Shown piece after piece: positions 12,974-21,040 of a DNA stretch of 28,931 nt. The stretch spans positions 1-28,931 of the forward strand of contig NZ_JOCB01000104.1 in the NCBI RefSeq assembly GCF_000718775.1, given 5' to 3'. Numbering within the stretch: position 1 is the first letter of the stretch; every line of letters starts with the position of its first letter. Made by a program: the position numbers and the translations under genes. Under the pieces are notes generated by a model. That model was not told where the DNA came from, ran no database searches, and worked only from the letters and a program-made list of their open reading frames with translations. The DNA comes from Streptomyces sp. NRRL S-31. Its GTDB lineage: Bacteria; Actinomycetota; Actinomycetes; Streptomycetales; Streptomycetaceae.

Positions 12974-14890
12974 ATGGGGTCGTACGACGCACCGGACGAG
13001 GAGGTCCACAGGGCGGCGGTCGCCGCGGTCGACCTGTTGCGTCGCCTGGCTGCCGAAGAGAGCCAGGGCGACCCGCCGCTGCCCGCCGATGCCGACGTCG
13101 TGCGCTTTCTGGGGCGTACTCCCGCCCACCGGTACCCCCGGTCTGTCGGCCGTCCTGAGTGGCTGGCCGAGGCCTGGCTCCGCTGCGGCCTGCCGGCGGA
13201 CGCCCAGGTGCTCCGCCCGCATCCTCCGGCCGACGGCGGCGAGGCACTTGAGTCGTTGCGTGACGACGTGGCGGCCGGCCCGCTCGCCGCTGATCGCCGC
13301 TGGGCCAACGTCCGCAGGCTGTCGGCCGCCTATGAGGCCGGGACGCTCGCGGTGAAGGACGTCGTTGAGACGTACCCTGCGCGCTGGACGATGCCGATCG
13401 GCGCGCAATTCGAGCGCAGCCGGGCGCGCCGTGCCTTCGAACTCGAGGTGCGCAGACACCTCACGGCCTCGCTGGGGACCGATCCGGCCTCCTGGCGCAA
13501 GCTGCTCACCACCGTCGACGCCCTGTGCCGGCCCGGTGGAGCGGGCCCGGACGCCCTGCTCGGCTGGCCCGCGTTGGTGCGGCGCTGCGCGGACACTGTG
13601 GCGGTCGCGCCCGCCCGCCTGCTGCCCGAGCAGCAGCTGACGGGAGAGAAGACGGCGGACCAGTTGCTGCGCGCCCAGTGGTGGTGGCCGACGGGCGAGG
13701 TGCTCCTGCGGTGCGAGGCCGAGGTTTTGGACGCCCTGATGTCGGAACTACCTGCCGGCACGGGCACGTTGCTGGCGCAGTATGTGCTCGCCCTCCGCCG
13801 CGGTACGCCCAGGGCGGTCCTGGAACACCTCCTGCGCAGCCGGGACCGGGAGGCCCTGCTCGTGCTCGCGCGTGGTGCCGACCTGACCCGGGGCACCGCG
13901 CTGCGGCTGCTGGCGTGCGGCGATCCGGAGATCCACCTCGCCGTCCTGGACCTCCACTTCCACGTGGGCCCCGAGGAGCGCCGCGCGGTCCTCGCCGACC
14001 CGTCGGTGCCGCTCGCGCCGCACGTGGACCGCATCCCGTGGAACGCGCTCCCCGACTGCCTGCACGCCGCCGAGCCGGAACTCGTCGAGGCGGCGTTCGC
14101 CAGCAGCCACCGGTCAAAGTTCGGCATGCCCGAGCAGCTCACGGGCTGCCTCAACCTGCTGCGGCACGCGGGTCCGGCCCGGTTGGCGGCACTGCTCGAC
14201 ACCGGGGTCGTGAGCCCGACGGTCACCCGCGTCTGCCGGAAGGCGCTGACCGCCGCCGACCCCCTCACGGCCCTCGGCGCCCGGGTGGACAAGGAGCTGA
14301 CCACCCAGAAGCTCTCCTCGCGCCTGCGCCATCTCGGTCCGCAGGCCGGAGCGGTCGCCGCCGACCGGTTGATGCAGCTCTTCCCGGACCCGGACTGGGA
14401 CCACCTGGAGGCGGAGCACGCCCGTGAGCCCTTCCGGTACTGGTCACAGATGGTCAACCGCCCCGGCACACCACCCGGCGTCGTGGCCCGCCACCTCGAC
14501 GCGGTACGCCGCGACCACCGCAGGCACCGGTCGTACGTGCGGACGTGGATCACGGACGGGGGCACACCGCAGGGCCTGCTGGACTTCAGTACCGACCAGG
14601 ACACCTGGCAACTCGACGAACTGCTCGCGGAGGGGGTCGTGACGTCCGAGGACCTGCTGCGGCGCGTGGATCGGGGCCCGTGCGTACTGCGCCTCCTCGG
14701 TGACGCCCAGTGCCGGCCGGATGCTCTCCCGCAGCTCGGGGAGGCGGTGGAGAAGCTCAGAGCCCTGGTCCGCACCCACCTGCCGGCGACGGACGACGCC
14801 GCCTGGCAGCGGCTGTACGGGCGGCTGGCGGGCCGCGACCCACGTCGTCCCGAGCGCGGCGCGATCGAGGAGCTGCTGGCCGCCGCGTGA
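12974..14890 (+). CDS. Large protein of unknown function (638 residues)
   Basis: The ATG at 12974 follows GGGGGAGGCCGTG, a strong site; an in-frame ATG at 12926 has none. The protein opens MGSYDAPDEEVHRAAVAAVD and ends GAIEELLAAA. There is no signal peptide or membrane segment, so it should be cytoplasmic. It is rich in Leu, Ala, Arg, Glu and Asp. Much of it (LLAQYVLALRRGTPRAVLEH, LLRSRDREALLVLARGADLT, RGTALRLLACGDPEIHLAVL, LHFHVGPEERRAVLADPSVP) reads as successive short antiparallel helices, like an alpha-solenoid of irregular HEAT-like repeats. I see no catalytic motif. It is one of the few full-length, undamaged genes in the region and stands alone between relic DNA. A scaffold or protein-binding role is an inference from architecture only. 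Confidence 0.8.
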   Translation: MGSYDAPDEEVHRAAVAAVDLLRRLAAEESQGDPPLPADADVVRFLGRTPAHRYPRSVGRPEWLAEAWLRCGLPADAQVLRPHPPADGGEALESLRDDVAAGPLAADRRWANVRRLSAAYEAGTLAVKDVVETYPARWTMPIGAQFERSRARRAFELEVRRHLTASLGTDPASWRKLLTTVDALCRPGGAGPDALLGWPALVRRCADTVAVAPARLLPEQQLTGEKTADQLLRAQWWWPTGEVLLRCEAEVLDALMSELPAGTGTLLAQYVLALRRGTPRAVLEHLLRSRDREALLVLARGADLTRGTALRLLACGDPEIHLAVLDLHFHVGPEERRAVLADPSVPLAPHVDRIPWNALPDCLHAAEPELVEAAFASSHRSKFGMPEQLTGCLNLLRHAGPARLAALLDTGVVSPTVTRVCRKALTAADPLTALGARVDKELTTQKLSSRLRHLGPQAGAVAADRLMQLFPDPDWDHLEAEHAREPFRYWSQMVNRPGTPPGVVARHLDAVRRDHRRHRSYVRTWITDGGTPQGLLDFSTDQDTWQLDELLAEGVVTSEDLLRRVDRGPCVLRLLGDAQCRPDALPQLGEAVEKLRALVRTHLPATDDAAWQRLYGRLAGRDPRRPERGAIEELLAAA

Positions 14891-15467
14891 GGTGGTGTCG
14901 GCCGTGGGGCCGGGCCGTTTCGGTGCCGGGTCCGGCGGCCCTCAACCCGGCACGGTGATCCGGCGTGAGCGGCGGCCGAGGCGCTGCCACAAGCGGCGGT
15001 CAGAGAGTCGAACGGGAGGAGTCGTCCCGGTGAGGCGCACGCGCGCCACCGCGCCCCATGCGGCATCAAGGGGGCGCGGCTTCTCGGCCCTGATGTCCCC
15101 CGCGGGGGACGACGTCCTCGCCGGCCTGTCCGGCCGGGCCTGGCGGGAGATCCAGGGGCGGGCACAGGACGTCGCCGCCTGCGTCAGCACGCGTGTCCAG
15201 GAGCGCGGGTCCGTAACAAGCAAGCGGCTCCGCTCGCGTGACCGGCGGGGGCGCGGCGGCCCCGCCAGGGCCTGTGTGGGGCTGTGGTGGGCGGCCTGCC
15301 CGCCGGATGTCCGGCTGTCAGGGCTCGTGACGCGGCCGGGGAGGACCGGCTGGTCAGCCGGCCAGAGCCCGCCGATCCCTGCTGTCTTCTCGACCGAGAT
15401 GCACGCGGGTTGCCGGTGGCGACCCTACTTCAGTCCTTCCTTGACCGTTTACCGGCTTCGAAGTCGG
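14891..15467. other. Intergenic stretch with weak coding signals
   Basis: No gene can be supported. The + strand frame SALMSPAGDDVLAGLSGRAW followed by REIQGRAQDVAACVSTRVQE (about 15090-15220) looks protein-like but has no start site and decays on both sides. The rest shows nothing recognisable. Confidence 0.4.
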
Positions 15468-16121
15468 TCAGTGGCTTCGTCGGGGTGTCTGGGAGCGGAA
15501 GCTGTGGCCGAGTTCAGGGCCCAGTCCGTAGTAGTGGCGGAAGTTGTAGATCAGGGGGCTCCAGGCGGCTGGGTCGATGTGCTGGGAGCCGGGGACGACG
15601 ATGCGCGGGTCGGCGTGGACCTTGAGCACATGGGCTTCGATGATGAGGAAAGCCCCGGAAGCGTCGGGTTGGACCCGTGCGGCGCGGGCCTCCAACTGGA
15701 TGGGGCATTCGGCGGCCCTGGGTGGCCGGACCAGCTCGGAGGGTTCAGGTCGCAGGCTGGCAGCGGCGAACTTGTCCGGCTCGAAGCGGAAGGCGCCGCG
15801 CTTGTCCACGGGTATCGGCGTGCGTCCGGTCAGCGGCGCCAGCCGCTCCACCGCCGGCCACTGGGCCGGCGCGGGGAGGTTGACCACGAGATCGGGTCGG
15901 CTGAGGAGATTGTGCGCGGTCTGTCCCTCGGGGCCCAAGCCGAGGACGATGACGTGGCCGAGTGCCCAGGCCGAGGACATCGGCGCCAGGTTGAAGGAGC
16001 CGTTCTCGTTCTCCGTCGAGAGCAATACGACCGGCGTGCCGAAGTACAGGATGCTCGGCTCGATGGCCACATGGGCGGCCGACGTGCTGTTGGGCGTGGT
16101 GCCGGGTGTCGCGGTGTTCAT
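15468..16121 (-). CDS. Flavin reductase-like (DIM6/NTAB family) FMN-binding protein
   Basis: 217 residues from the ATG at 16121 (MNTATPGTTPNSTSAAHVAI). The split-barrel flavin-binding pattern is present: YFGTPVVLLSTENENGSFNL followed by APMSSAWALGHVIVLGL, then GQTAHNLLSRPDLVVNLP. The S-F-N-L-A-P-M-S-S element is the usual FMN phosphate and isoalloxazine contact region. It ends with YNFRHYYGLGPELGHSF. The likely role is NAD(P)H-dependent flavin or quinone reduction, or acting as the reductase of a monooxygenase pair. It is divergently transcribed from the ArsR-type regulator starting at 16190, with 68 bp between the two start codons, so the pair is probably a regulator-enzyme unit. Confidence 0.88.
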   Translation of the reverse strand: MNTATPGTTPNSTSAAHVAIEPSILYFGTPVVLLSTENENGSFNLAPMSSAWALGHVIVLGLGPEGQTAHNLLSRPDLVVNLPAPAQWPAVERLAPLTGRTPIPVDKRGAFRFEPDKFAAASLRPEPSELVRPPRAAECPIQLEARAARVQPDASGAFLIIEAHVLKVHADPRIVVPGSQHIDPAAWSPLIYNFRHYYGLGPELGHSFRSQTPRRSH

Positions 16122-16134
16122 GAGAGCCCACCGT

Positions 16135-16164
16135 AGAGTGAGGACTCTTCGGCCCTCGCCGAAG
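16135..16164. promoter_or_regulatory. Candidate operator repeats between divergent genes
   Basis: Two perfect inverted repeats overlap in the 68-bp spacer: AGAGT-GAGG-ACTCT (16135-16148) and CTTCGGC-CCTC-GCCGAAG (16147-16164). They lie between the flavin-reductase start (16121) and the ArsR-type start (16190), where a dimeric winged-helix regulator would be expected to bind. Confidence 0.5.
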
Positions 16165-16189
16165 GATCGCCGGTGAATGATGGACGACG

Positions 16190-16912
16190 ATGAGAAACCA
16201 TGACGCGCACGTGGAAGGCCCGGACCTGGCCGCTCTGGCCGGACTCCTGGCGGACGGCACCCGCGCAAGCTTCTGCCTGGCCCTCCTGGACGGTCGTGCA
16301 TGGACCGCGACCGAGTTGGCGCGTCATGCCGGGGTGGCCGCCTCGACCGCGACCGAACACCTGAACCTCCTAGTCGGCGGAGGGTTGCTCGCCCAGGAAC
16401 GTCAGGGTCGTCATCGCTACGTCCGCCTCGCCGATCCCGAGACGGCCCAACTGATCGAGACCCTTGCCTCCATGGCGCCCCGACGCGCCACTCCGCCACG
16501 CTCACTGCCCGCTGTCAATCGGAGCCGGGCGCTGGCCCGCGCCCGGACGTGTTACGACCACCTTGCGGGCGCCCTCGGGGTCGCCATCACCGAGGCGATG
16601 ACCGACCGCGGGCTGCTGGACTGGGAGCAGGGGCCGACGCTCACCGGCAACGGGATCGCCTGGCTGGCCGACCTCGGCATCGTGCTGCCACCCGCCACAC
16701 GGCGTCCGCCCGTCCGATCGTGCCTGGACTGGACCGAACGCCGCCCTCACATGGCCGGTGCCGTCGGTGCAGCCATGTGCCGTCACGCCTTCAGCTCTGG
16801 TTGGATCACTCGGATCGGCACCAGCCGCGCCGTCGCTCTCACCGAGACCGGTTGGCGCGCGCTTCGGGACCACCTCGGCCTGTCCGAGGAGACGCACACT
16901 CCTGCGAGATGA
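16190..16912 (+). CDS. ArsR-family winged-helix transcriptional regulator
   Basis: 240 residues from the ATG at 16190; an in-frame stop lies four codons upstream, so this is the first possible ATG. Residues 10-85 form the ArsR winged helix: LAALAGLLADGTRASFCLAL, TATELARHAGVAASTATEHL, NLLVGGGLLAQERQGRHRYV. The remaining 150 residues, longer than in metal-sensing ArsR proteins, include ARARTCYDHLAGALGVAITE and a C-terminal Cys/His-containing part (VRSCLDWTERRPHMAGAVGA, AMCRHAFSSGWITRIG). This larger type is common in actinobacteria and is usually not a metal sensor. It probably represses itself and the divergent flavin-reductase gene through the inverted repeats in the short spacer. Confidence 0.88.
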   Translation: MRNHDAHVEGPDLAALAGLLADGTRASFCLALLDGRAWTATELARHAGVAASTATEHLNLLVGGGLLAQERQGRHRYVRLADPETAQLIETLASMAPRRATPPRSLPAVNRSRALARARTCYDHLAGALGVAITEAMTDRGLLDWEQGPTLTGNGIAWLADLGIVLPPATRRPPVRSCLDWTERRPHMAGAVGAAMCRHAFSSGWITRIGTSRAVALTETGWRALRDHLGLSEETHTPAR

Positions 16913-16929
16913 ACACCGACCGAGGGCAA

Positions 16930-17138
16930 GCGCGTCGGCCGGCCGCCGCAAACTGGCTGATCCAGCACGGCCTCAACACGCCAACCGCGGCGCCGTGCAC
17001 ACCGGCGGCTGCTGGGCGCCGGCCCGGAGCGGCCGGTGCCGCCAGGCCACCCGCGAGGAAGCCCACGACACGCTGCGGCAGCGGGTGCCGACCTGCGTGC
17101 ACTGCCGGCCCGACACCGCCCTCGGCATCCACAGCTGA
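16930..17138 (+). pseudogene. Remnant of a DUF6233-like protein (C-terminal zinc-ribbon-like tail)
   Basis: One frame reads ANWLIQHGLNTP and the next, one base out of register, NRGAVHTGGCWAPARSGRCR, QATREEAHDTLRQRVPTCVH, CRPDTALGIHS, ending at 17138. The C..C...C..C pattern and the W-rich GCW segment recall the end of actinobacterial DUF6233 proteins; this naming is from memory. The N-terminal part is missing. The same tail occurs at 8915-8985 in front of the same ligase start, so the gene pair is an ancestral unit. Confidence 0.5.
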
Positions 17139-17246
17139 CACCAGACGGCGTCGGCCGGCTGCCGGGGGAACCAGTTCACCTCGCCGCGCTGCCAGCGACG
17201 GGCGGGAAAGGCATCACGGCATGACCTGGTCGCTGCCGGAGCCGAT
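17067..17246. repeat. First copy of the DUF6233-tail / ligase-start junction
   Basis: About 180 bp matching 8915-9096 with scattered substitutions, covering the end of the DUF6233-like frame and the ribosome binding site and first nine codons of the ligase. Confidence 0.8.
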
Positions 17247-18206
17247 GCTGACCGTGCCCGTAGACAGCCCCGACCTGCCCGCCGGGTGGGCGGCGGAGCC
17301 GAAGTGGGACGGCTACCGCGCCCAGCTCGCCGTGTACGGGGACGGGCGGGTGCTGCTGCGCTCGCGCCAGGGCACGGACATGACCGGCTCCTTCCCCGCG
17401 ATCCGGGCCGCGGCTCTCGCGCAGCTCCCGGCGGACACCGGGCTGGACGGCGAGCCGGTGGTGTGGGAAGCCGGCCGGCTCGCGTTCGAGCGGCTCCAGC
17501 AGCGCCTCGCCCACCGCGGAGCCGGTGCAGATGAGGCGGCGCGCCGGTGGCCGGCGCACTACGTGGTGTTCGACCTCGTGCACGCGGGCGGGACCTGACC
17601 GGCCGGCCGTATGAGCGGCGGCGCGCGGCGCTGGAGGCGCTGTTCGCGGACCGCGGCCTGTCCGCGCCGCTGACGCTGTGCCCGTCGACCACCGACCCGG
17701 TGGAGGCGGGCGGGTGGCTGGAGTGGACGGCGGCTGGGCTGGAGGGGCTGTGCTTCAAGCGCCTGGACGGACCGTACGTCGCAGGCACTCGGCTGTGGCG
17801 GAAGTACAAAGTACGGGCCACCACCGAAGCAGTGGTCAGTGCCGTCACCGGCTCCCTCGCGGCGCCCCGAACAGTGCTGCCGGGCCGCTACGACACCGCG
17901 AGCCGCCTGCAATACACCGGACGCAGCACCACACTGTCCCAGGCCGCCGGCCGCGCACTGGCCGACGAGCTGACCCCGCCGAAGGGTGCGCATCCGTGGC
18001 AGGGATGGACGTTCTCGGCGGGCTGGGGCACGCAGCGCACGCTCGAGGTCGTCCTGGTGGAGCCCGAGGTGGTGACGGAGATAGCCGTCGACGTCGCCCG
18101 GAACAGCGCGGGCACATGGAGGCACCCTGTCCGGCCGCACCGCATCCGCCCGGACGTCGACGCGGCGCGGGTACCACTGTCCGGCGAGGACCCTGCCTCA
18201 CCATGA
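17221..18206 (+). pseudogene. ATP-dependent DNA ligase broken by a 4-bp deletion
   Basis: The ATG at 17221 begins MTWSLPEPMLTVPVDSPDLP. Residues 24-33 EPKWDGYRAQ contain the adenylated Lys of ligase motif I (KWDGYR, Lys28). Motif III is LDGEPVVWE and motif IIIa YVVFDLVHAGG. The frame then ends at a TGA at 17596-17598. Restoring one GGGC unit in the run GCGGGCGGGACC would give HAGGRDLTGRPYERRRAALE and continue to motif IV (GLEGLCFKRLDGPYVAG), motif V (LWRKYKVR) and the OB-fold C-terminus, ending at 18206. The full protein would be about 330 residues, a normal size for LigD/LigC-like plasmid ligases. Either the gene is dead or it is a slippage or sequencing error in a GGGC run. Confidence 0.85.
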
Positions 18207-19043
18207 GCAGAGGGGTGACGCCGGAGCGCGGCGCGCAGGTCGGCGATGTGCTGGTCGCGGGTGTCGGTGGTGGAGCGGGCGGGGTGTCCGTCCGTGGGCT
18301 CTCCTTGGCAGGTGATGCGGGCGACGAGGGCGGTGGCGTTGTCCGCGTACGGGTCGGTCGGTTCGTGCGCGCGCCGGATGGCGTTGTCGACCAGACGCTC
18401 GGCTGCGGTGTGTGGGTCGCCGGTCAGGTAGCCGCCAAGGTCATGGCCAGCGTCCTCGTGGAGTTCGTAGGCACCGTCGGAGGCGAGCAGCAGCCAGCCC
18501 GGCCGGGCCGCGAAGGTACTCGATGGCCGGGTGACCCCAGAGGCGTTCGGTCTCCTCGTCGCTGCGGGCATCCCCGAGGCAGGCGGTGATCAGATTGCGG
18601 TCCCCGCCGTCGCACGCCCGGCGGGCGTTGTGGTCCTCGGTCAGCAGGCGCAAGTGGCCGTCGAGGAGGAGGCACGGGCGTCGCCGGATCAGGCGACCGA
18701 GAAAAGGCCGCCGGGGACGTGGACGGCAACGACGGCCGCCGCGCAGGGCAGGTCGTGGCCGACGGTGCCGGGCGGGATCGGCGGCGTAGTGGTCATACTC
18801 GGCGCGCAGCCCGGCCTCCGCATCCGCGCTCTCGGTGGCGGCATGGGCCAGGCGACGAGCGGCGGTACGGGTCCAGGAGCGGACGGCCGGGGTGTCGCCG
18901 ACGCCGTCGAGCAGCGCGTACGCGCGGGTGCCGTCCGGCATCGTGCACACGGCGGTCGCGTCGCACTGGAAGGCCCGGTCGCCGGGCCGCTGTGCGGTGG
19001 CGTACGACGTCACGGCCAGGTCCTCGTCCACGTCCTCGTGCAT
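18205..19043 (-). pseudogene. PP2C-family Ser/Thr phosphatase with several inactivating changes
   Basis: The gene starts at the ATG at 19043 with GGAAGG eight bases upstream (MHEDVDEDLAVTSYATAQRP). The metal-binding Asp-Gly follows in YALLDGVGDTP. Near 18770 the frame shifts to VAVHVPGGLFSVA, then a TGA at 18689-18691 stands where the family has Trp (VAWSGDARAY). The frame shifts back to LLDGHLRLLTEDHNARRACD and NLITACLGDA. A third shift near 18520 leads to TFAARPGWLLLASDGAYELH and NAIRRAHEPTDPYADNATAL, containing the last metal-binding Asp-Asn pair. With three frameshifts and one nonsense change it cannot be functional. The 3' end is unclear because the frame continues antisense into the ligase relic. 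Confidence 0.8.
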
Positions 19044-19193
19044 GCGGCAAGCCTTCCAGAACGCGGGGTCCGGCCGAAGCGCTTCGCGAGGGCGCCCGTG
19101 CCCGGACGGGTGACTCCTTCCTCGCGTACGCGGACGCAGCCCTGGCGGCGTGGGCCCAACTCGCCTATCTGCTGGGTGAATTAACATATTTCA

Positions 19194-19214
19194 TATATTC
19201 TGACACGTTCTGTC
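19194..19214 (+). promoter_or_regulatory. AT-rich promoter region with small palindrome
   Basis: An AT island (about 19178-19200) contains TATATT at 19194-19199. It is followed by GACA-CGTTC-TGTC (19202-19214), a 4-bp inverted repeat with 5-nt spacer, about 35 bp before the start codon of the 19249 gene. In DNA this GC-rich such an island is most simply a promoter. No clear -35 is visible. Confidence 0.4.
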
Positions 19215-19248
19215 CGCCGTTTCCGGTGAACGAGCGAGAGGTCATCTC

Positions 19249-19938
19249 ATGCGACGAACCGAGTACGACGCGGGCCGGGCGGCCAAGCGCATGAAGGTGC
19301 CCGCAGCAACCTTCCGGTGGGCCCGGCACACCGGCCTCGCCCCCGCCCCCGACGTGTCGTCGTCCCGATGGTCCCGAGCCGCCGTGGAGGCGATGAACGC
19401 CGACGCCATCCAGGCCGCCATGCCCGTCCCGCCGATCGGCGGCGGCGCGGTGGCGGACCGGATCGCCGCCGCGCTCGGCACCCCCAACGTGATCGGCGAG
19501 AAGGCGAACGTGACGGTGTTCGTGGTGCGCCGGTTCGTCGACCGCGGCCTGCTGGCCGACCTGAGCACGACCCTCGACGGGACGCTGCACCACCCCCGCC
19601 AGGTCGACCAGGTCTGCCAGCGCGAGGACCTGGCGGACCTGGTCGCCGCCGACAGCCCGCTCGGACCCGAGCAGGCCGCCGCCCTCCTCCGGGTGCACCG
19701 CGTGGACTTCGACCACATGGCGCGGCTCGGCTGGATCCGCTCCCCGCAGTCGATCGAGGTCCGCTTCGGCACCAGCCGGGCCGGGGCCGTCGACGTCGCT
19801 CTACACGACTGCCTCCGTCGACGCGGTCGTTCCTGCTCACCCGCGAAGGTCGGCTGGAGGCAGCTGCGCGCCGTGGAGAAGGACCGGCGCTCCCCGCTGG
19901 CGTCACTGCGCCCGGAACCGGCGGCGGCATCCGCGTAA
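19249..19938 (+). CDS. Plasmid-type multi-HTH DNA-binding protein (hypothetical)
   Basis: 229 residues from the ATG at 19249, preceded by GAGAGGTCATCTC. Residues 8-45 (GRAAKRMKVPAATFRWARHT, SRWSRAAVEAM) look like an excisionase/MerR-type helix-turn-helix. Two further HTH-like blocks follow: VADRIAAALGTPNVIGEKAN and LVAADSPLGPEQAAALLRVH. Such proteins of unknown role are common on Streptomyces integrative and plasmid elements. Residues ~185-200 (LHDCLRRRGRSCSPAKVG) look out of register: the neighbouring frame reads YTTASVDAVVPAHP, so two compensating indels may have altered about 15 residues without breaking the gene. A strong hairpin at 19951-19986 follows. Confidence 0.7.
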   Translation: MRRTEYDAGRAAKRMKVPAATFRWARHTGLAPAPDVSSSRWSRAAVEAMNADAIQAAMPVPPIGGGAVADRIAAALGTPNVIGEKANVTVFVVRRFVDRGLLADLSTTLDGTLHHPRQVDQVCQREDLADLVAADSPLGPEQAAALLRVHRVDFDHMARLGWIRSPQSIEVRFGTSRAGAVDVALHDCLRRRGRSCSPAKVGWRQLRAVEKDRRSPLASLRPEPAAASA

Positions 19939-19950
19939 TGCTTGCCGGAA

Positions 19951-19986
19951 CGGCCCTCGCACCCTGAACGTCGGGTGCGAGGGCCG
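19951..19986. terminator. Perfect 14-bp bidirectional terminator
   Basis: CGGCCCTCGCACCC (19951-19964) pairs with GGGTGCGAGGGCCG (19973-19986) around an 8-nt loop, followed on the + strand by CCTCCTTTTG. It lies between convergent genes ending at 19938 (+) and 20006 (-) and probably serves both. Confidence 0.88.
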
Positions 19987-20005
19987 CCTCCTTTTGTCGC
20001 CGTGG

Positions 20006-20305
20006 TCAGGGCGTGTCGCCGGAGTGATAGAAGCGGCGGCTCACCCCGGGGCCGGGAGAGCGCGGCTCGCCGGGGCGCGGGTCGTACAGGGCACGGCCGC
20101 CGGGCCACCGCACGAGCTCGGTGGACAGGGCGACGCCGTCGTCGACTTCCTCGGCCCGCCAGCCGGTGATGTCGAGCAGCAGGCCGTCCAGCGGGCCGCC
20201 GACCAGTTCGGCGTAGGTCCGGTACGGGAGCGGGCCGGGGTCGGGATCGTCGTGGTCGGCGCCGTAGACCCGGCGGCGCAGCAGCTGTTCGTCTTCACGG
20301 TCCAT
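20006..20305 (-). CDS. Conserved-looking 99-residue hypothetical protein
   Basis: The ATG at 20305 begins MDREDEQLLRRRVYGADHDD. The body reads RTYAELVGGPLDGLLLDITG, WRAEEVDDGVALSTELVRWP, GGRALYDPRP and ends RRFYHSGDTP. Codon usage is typical and the product is acidic and compact. I recall similar small proteins in Streptomyces plasmids but no function. The frame extends upstream without a better start. It converges with the 19249 gene on the shared terminator. Confidence 0.65.
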   Translation of the reverse strand: MDREDEQLLRRRVYGADHDDPDPGPLPYRTYAELVGGPLDGLLLDITGWRAEEVDDGVALSTELVRWPGGRALYDPRPGEPRSPGPGVSRRFYHSGDTP

Positions 20306-20385
20306 CCGTTCGGCCTGGCAGCCGCCACGGACAACCGGGCAGAAACAGAGGGGCCTGGCCGGGGTGGAGGCCGGGCCCGCCGTGC

Positions 20386-20508
20386 TCACCGCGGTGTGGG
20401 CGGCACGGTCAGCGCCCGCCGGTCCTCGCCCTGGTCCGCGACCCGCCACACCGGCCGGTCGGCCCCGTCGCGAGTGAGCCGGTGCAGGGGCGTCGTCGCC
20501 ACGGTCAT
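20386..20508 (-). CDS. Possible 40-residue small protein
   Basis: The ATG at 20508 gives MTVATTPLHRLTRDGADRPV followed by WRVADQGEDRRALTVPPTPR and a TGA at 20386. Codon usage is good and it lies 80 bp upstream of, and on the same strand as, the 99-residue gene. No clear ribosome binding site is seen and the family is unknown, so the call is weak. Confidence 0.35.
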   Translation of the reverse strand: MTVATTPLHRLTRDGADRPVWRVADQGEDRRALTVPPTPR

Positions 20509-20659
20509 CCCGGTAGCCACGTTCGGCGGCGCGGTCGTGGAAGGCGGCCACCCTCGTGTCCGAAGCCGCGCGGCGTGGGGCCGGGGCGGACCGGCGGGGA
20601 GCTGACGGCCTCCGCCTGGGGCTCCTGATCTGTCCGGTGTTTTGTTCGGCCACGCGAGG

Positions 20660-20902
20660 TCACCAGCTGGGGACCGTGCGCAGGTGGGCGCGGGCGAAGC
20701 GGTTCGCCGGCTCGGTGAGCGGCGCCGCTCCTTCCGTGTCGCCGAGCTCGTCGGCGACGTCCTCGAACGCCGCCGTGGTCGGCCCCTTGTCCGCGGTCTG
20801 ACGGCGGCCGGTAGCGGCCGTGGTCAAGGGAGAACGCGGCAGTGGTCGGGGCGGTAGCGGAGCTGGACAAGGGGTCACGGTCGGGCCGACCACGCCGAAC
20901 AA
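20660..20902 (-). CDS. Small hypothetical protein (about 80 residues)
   Basis: The C-terminal half reads DKGPTTAAFEDVADELGDTE followed by GAAPLTEPANRFARAHLR and TVPSW, with almost exclusively G/C in third positions, ending TGA at 20660-20662. The N-terminal start is uncertain: TTG at 20902 or a downstream GTG, with the first 30 residues Pro/Arg-rich. Family unknown. Confidence 0.4.
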   Translation of the reverse strand: MFGVVGPTVTPCPAPLPPRPLPRSPLTTAATGRRQTADKGPTTAAFEDVADELGDTEGAAPLTEPANRFARAHLRTVPSW

Positions 20903-21040
20903 GAGGGCCGCATTTGACCCGTTCAGCCCCAGTTAGTCTGGTTCGATTGGGCAGGGAGAGTTCTCTGTCCACAGGCCAGCCAGCCGAGCATGCGGGAACG
21001 ACGCCGCGAGTCGCGTGGCGGCCATCGCGAGGAGAGCGTG

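Noticed and set aside
11157..13247. A 696-codon open frame on the minus strand
   Set aside because: It is Arg/Pro/Ala-rich throughout, crosses several recognisable fragments in other frames, overlaps the 638-residue gene start and has no ribosome binding site. It stays open only because stop codons are rare in this GC-rich DNA.
13330..15165. A 611-codon open frame antisense to the large hypothetical gene
   Set aside because: It is a mirror of the real + strand gene, with Ser/Arg/Pro-rich text and no domain; codon usage favours the + strand.
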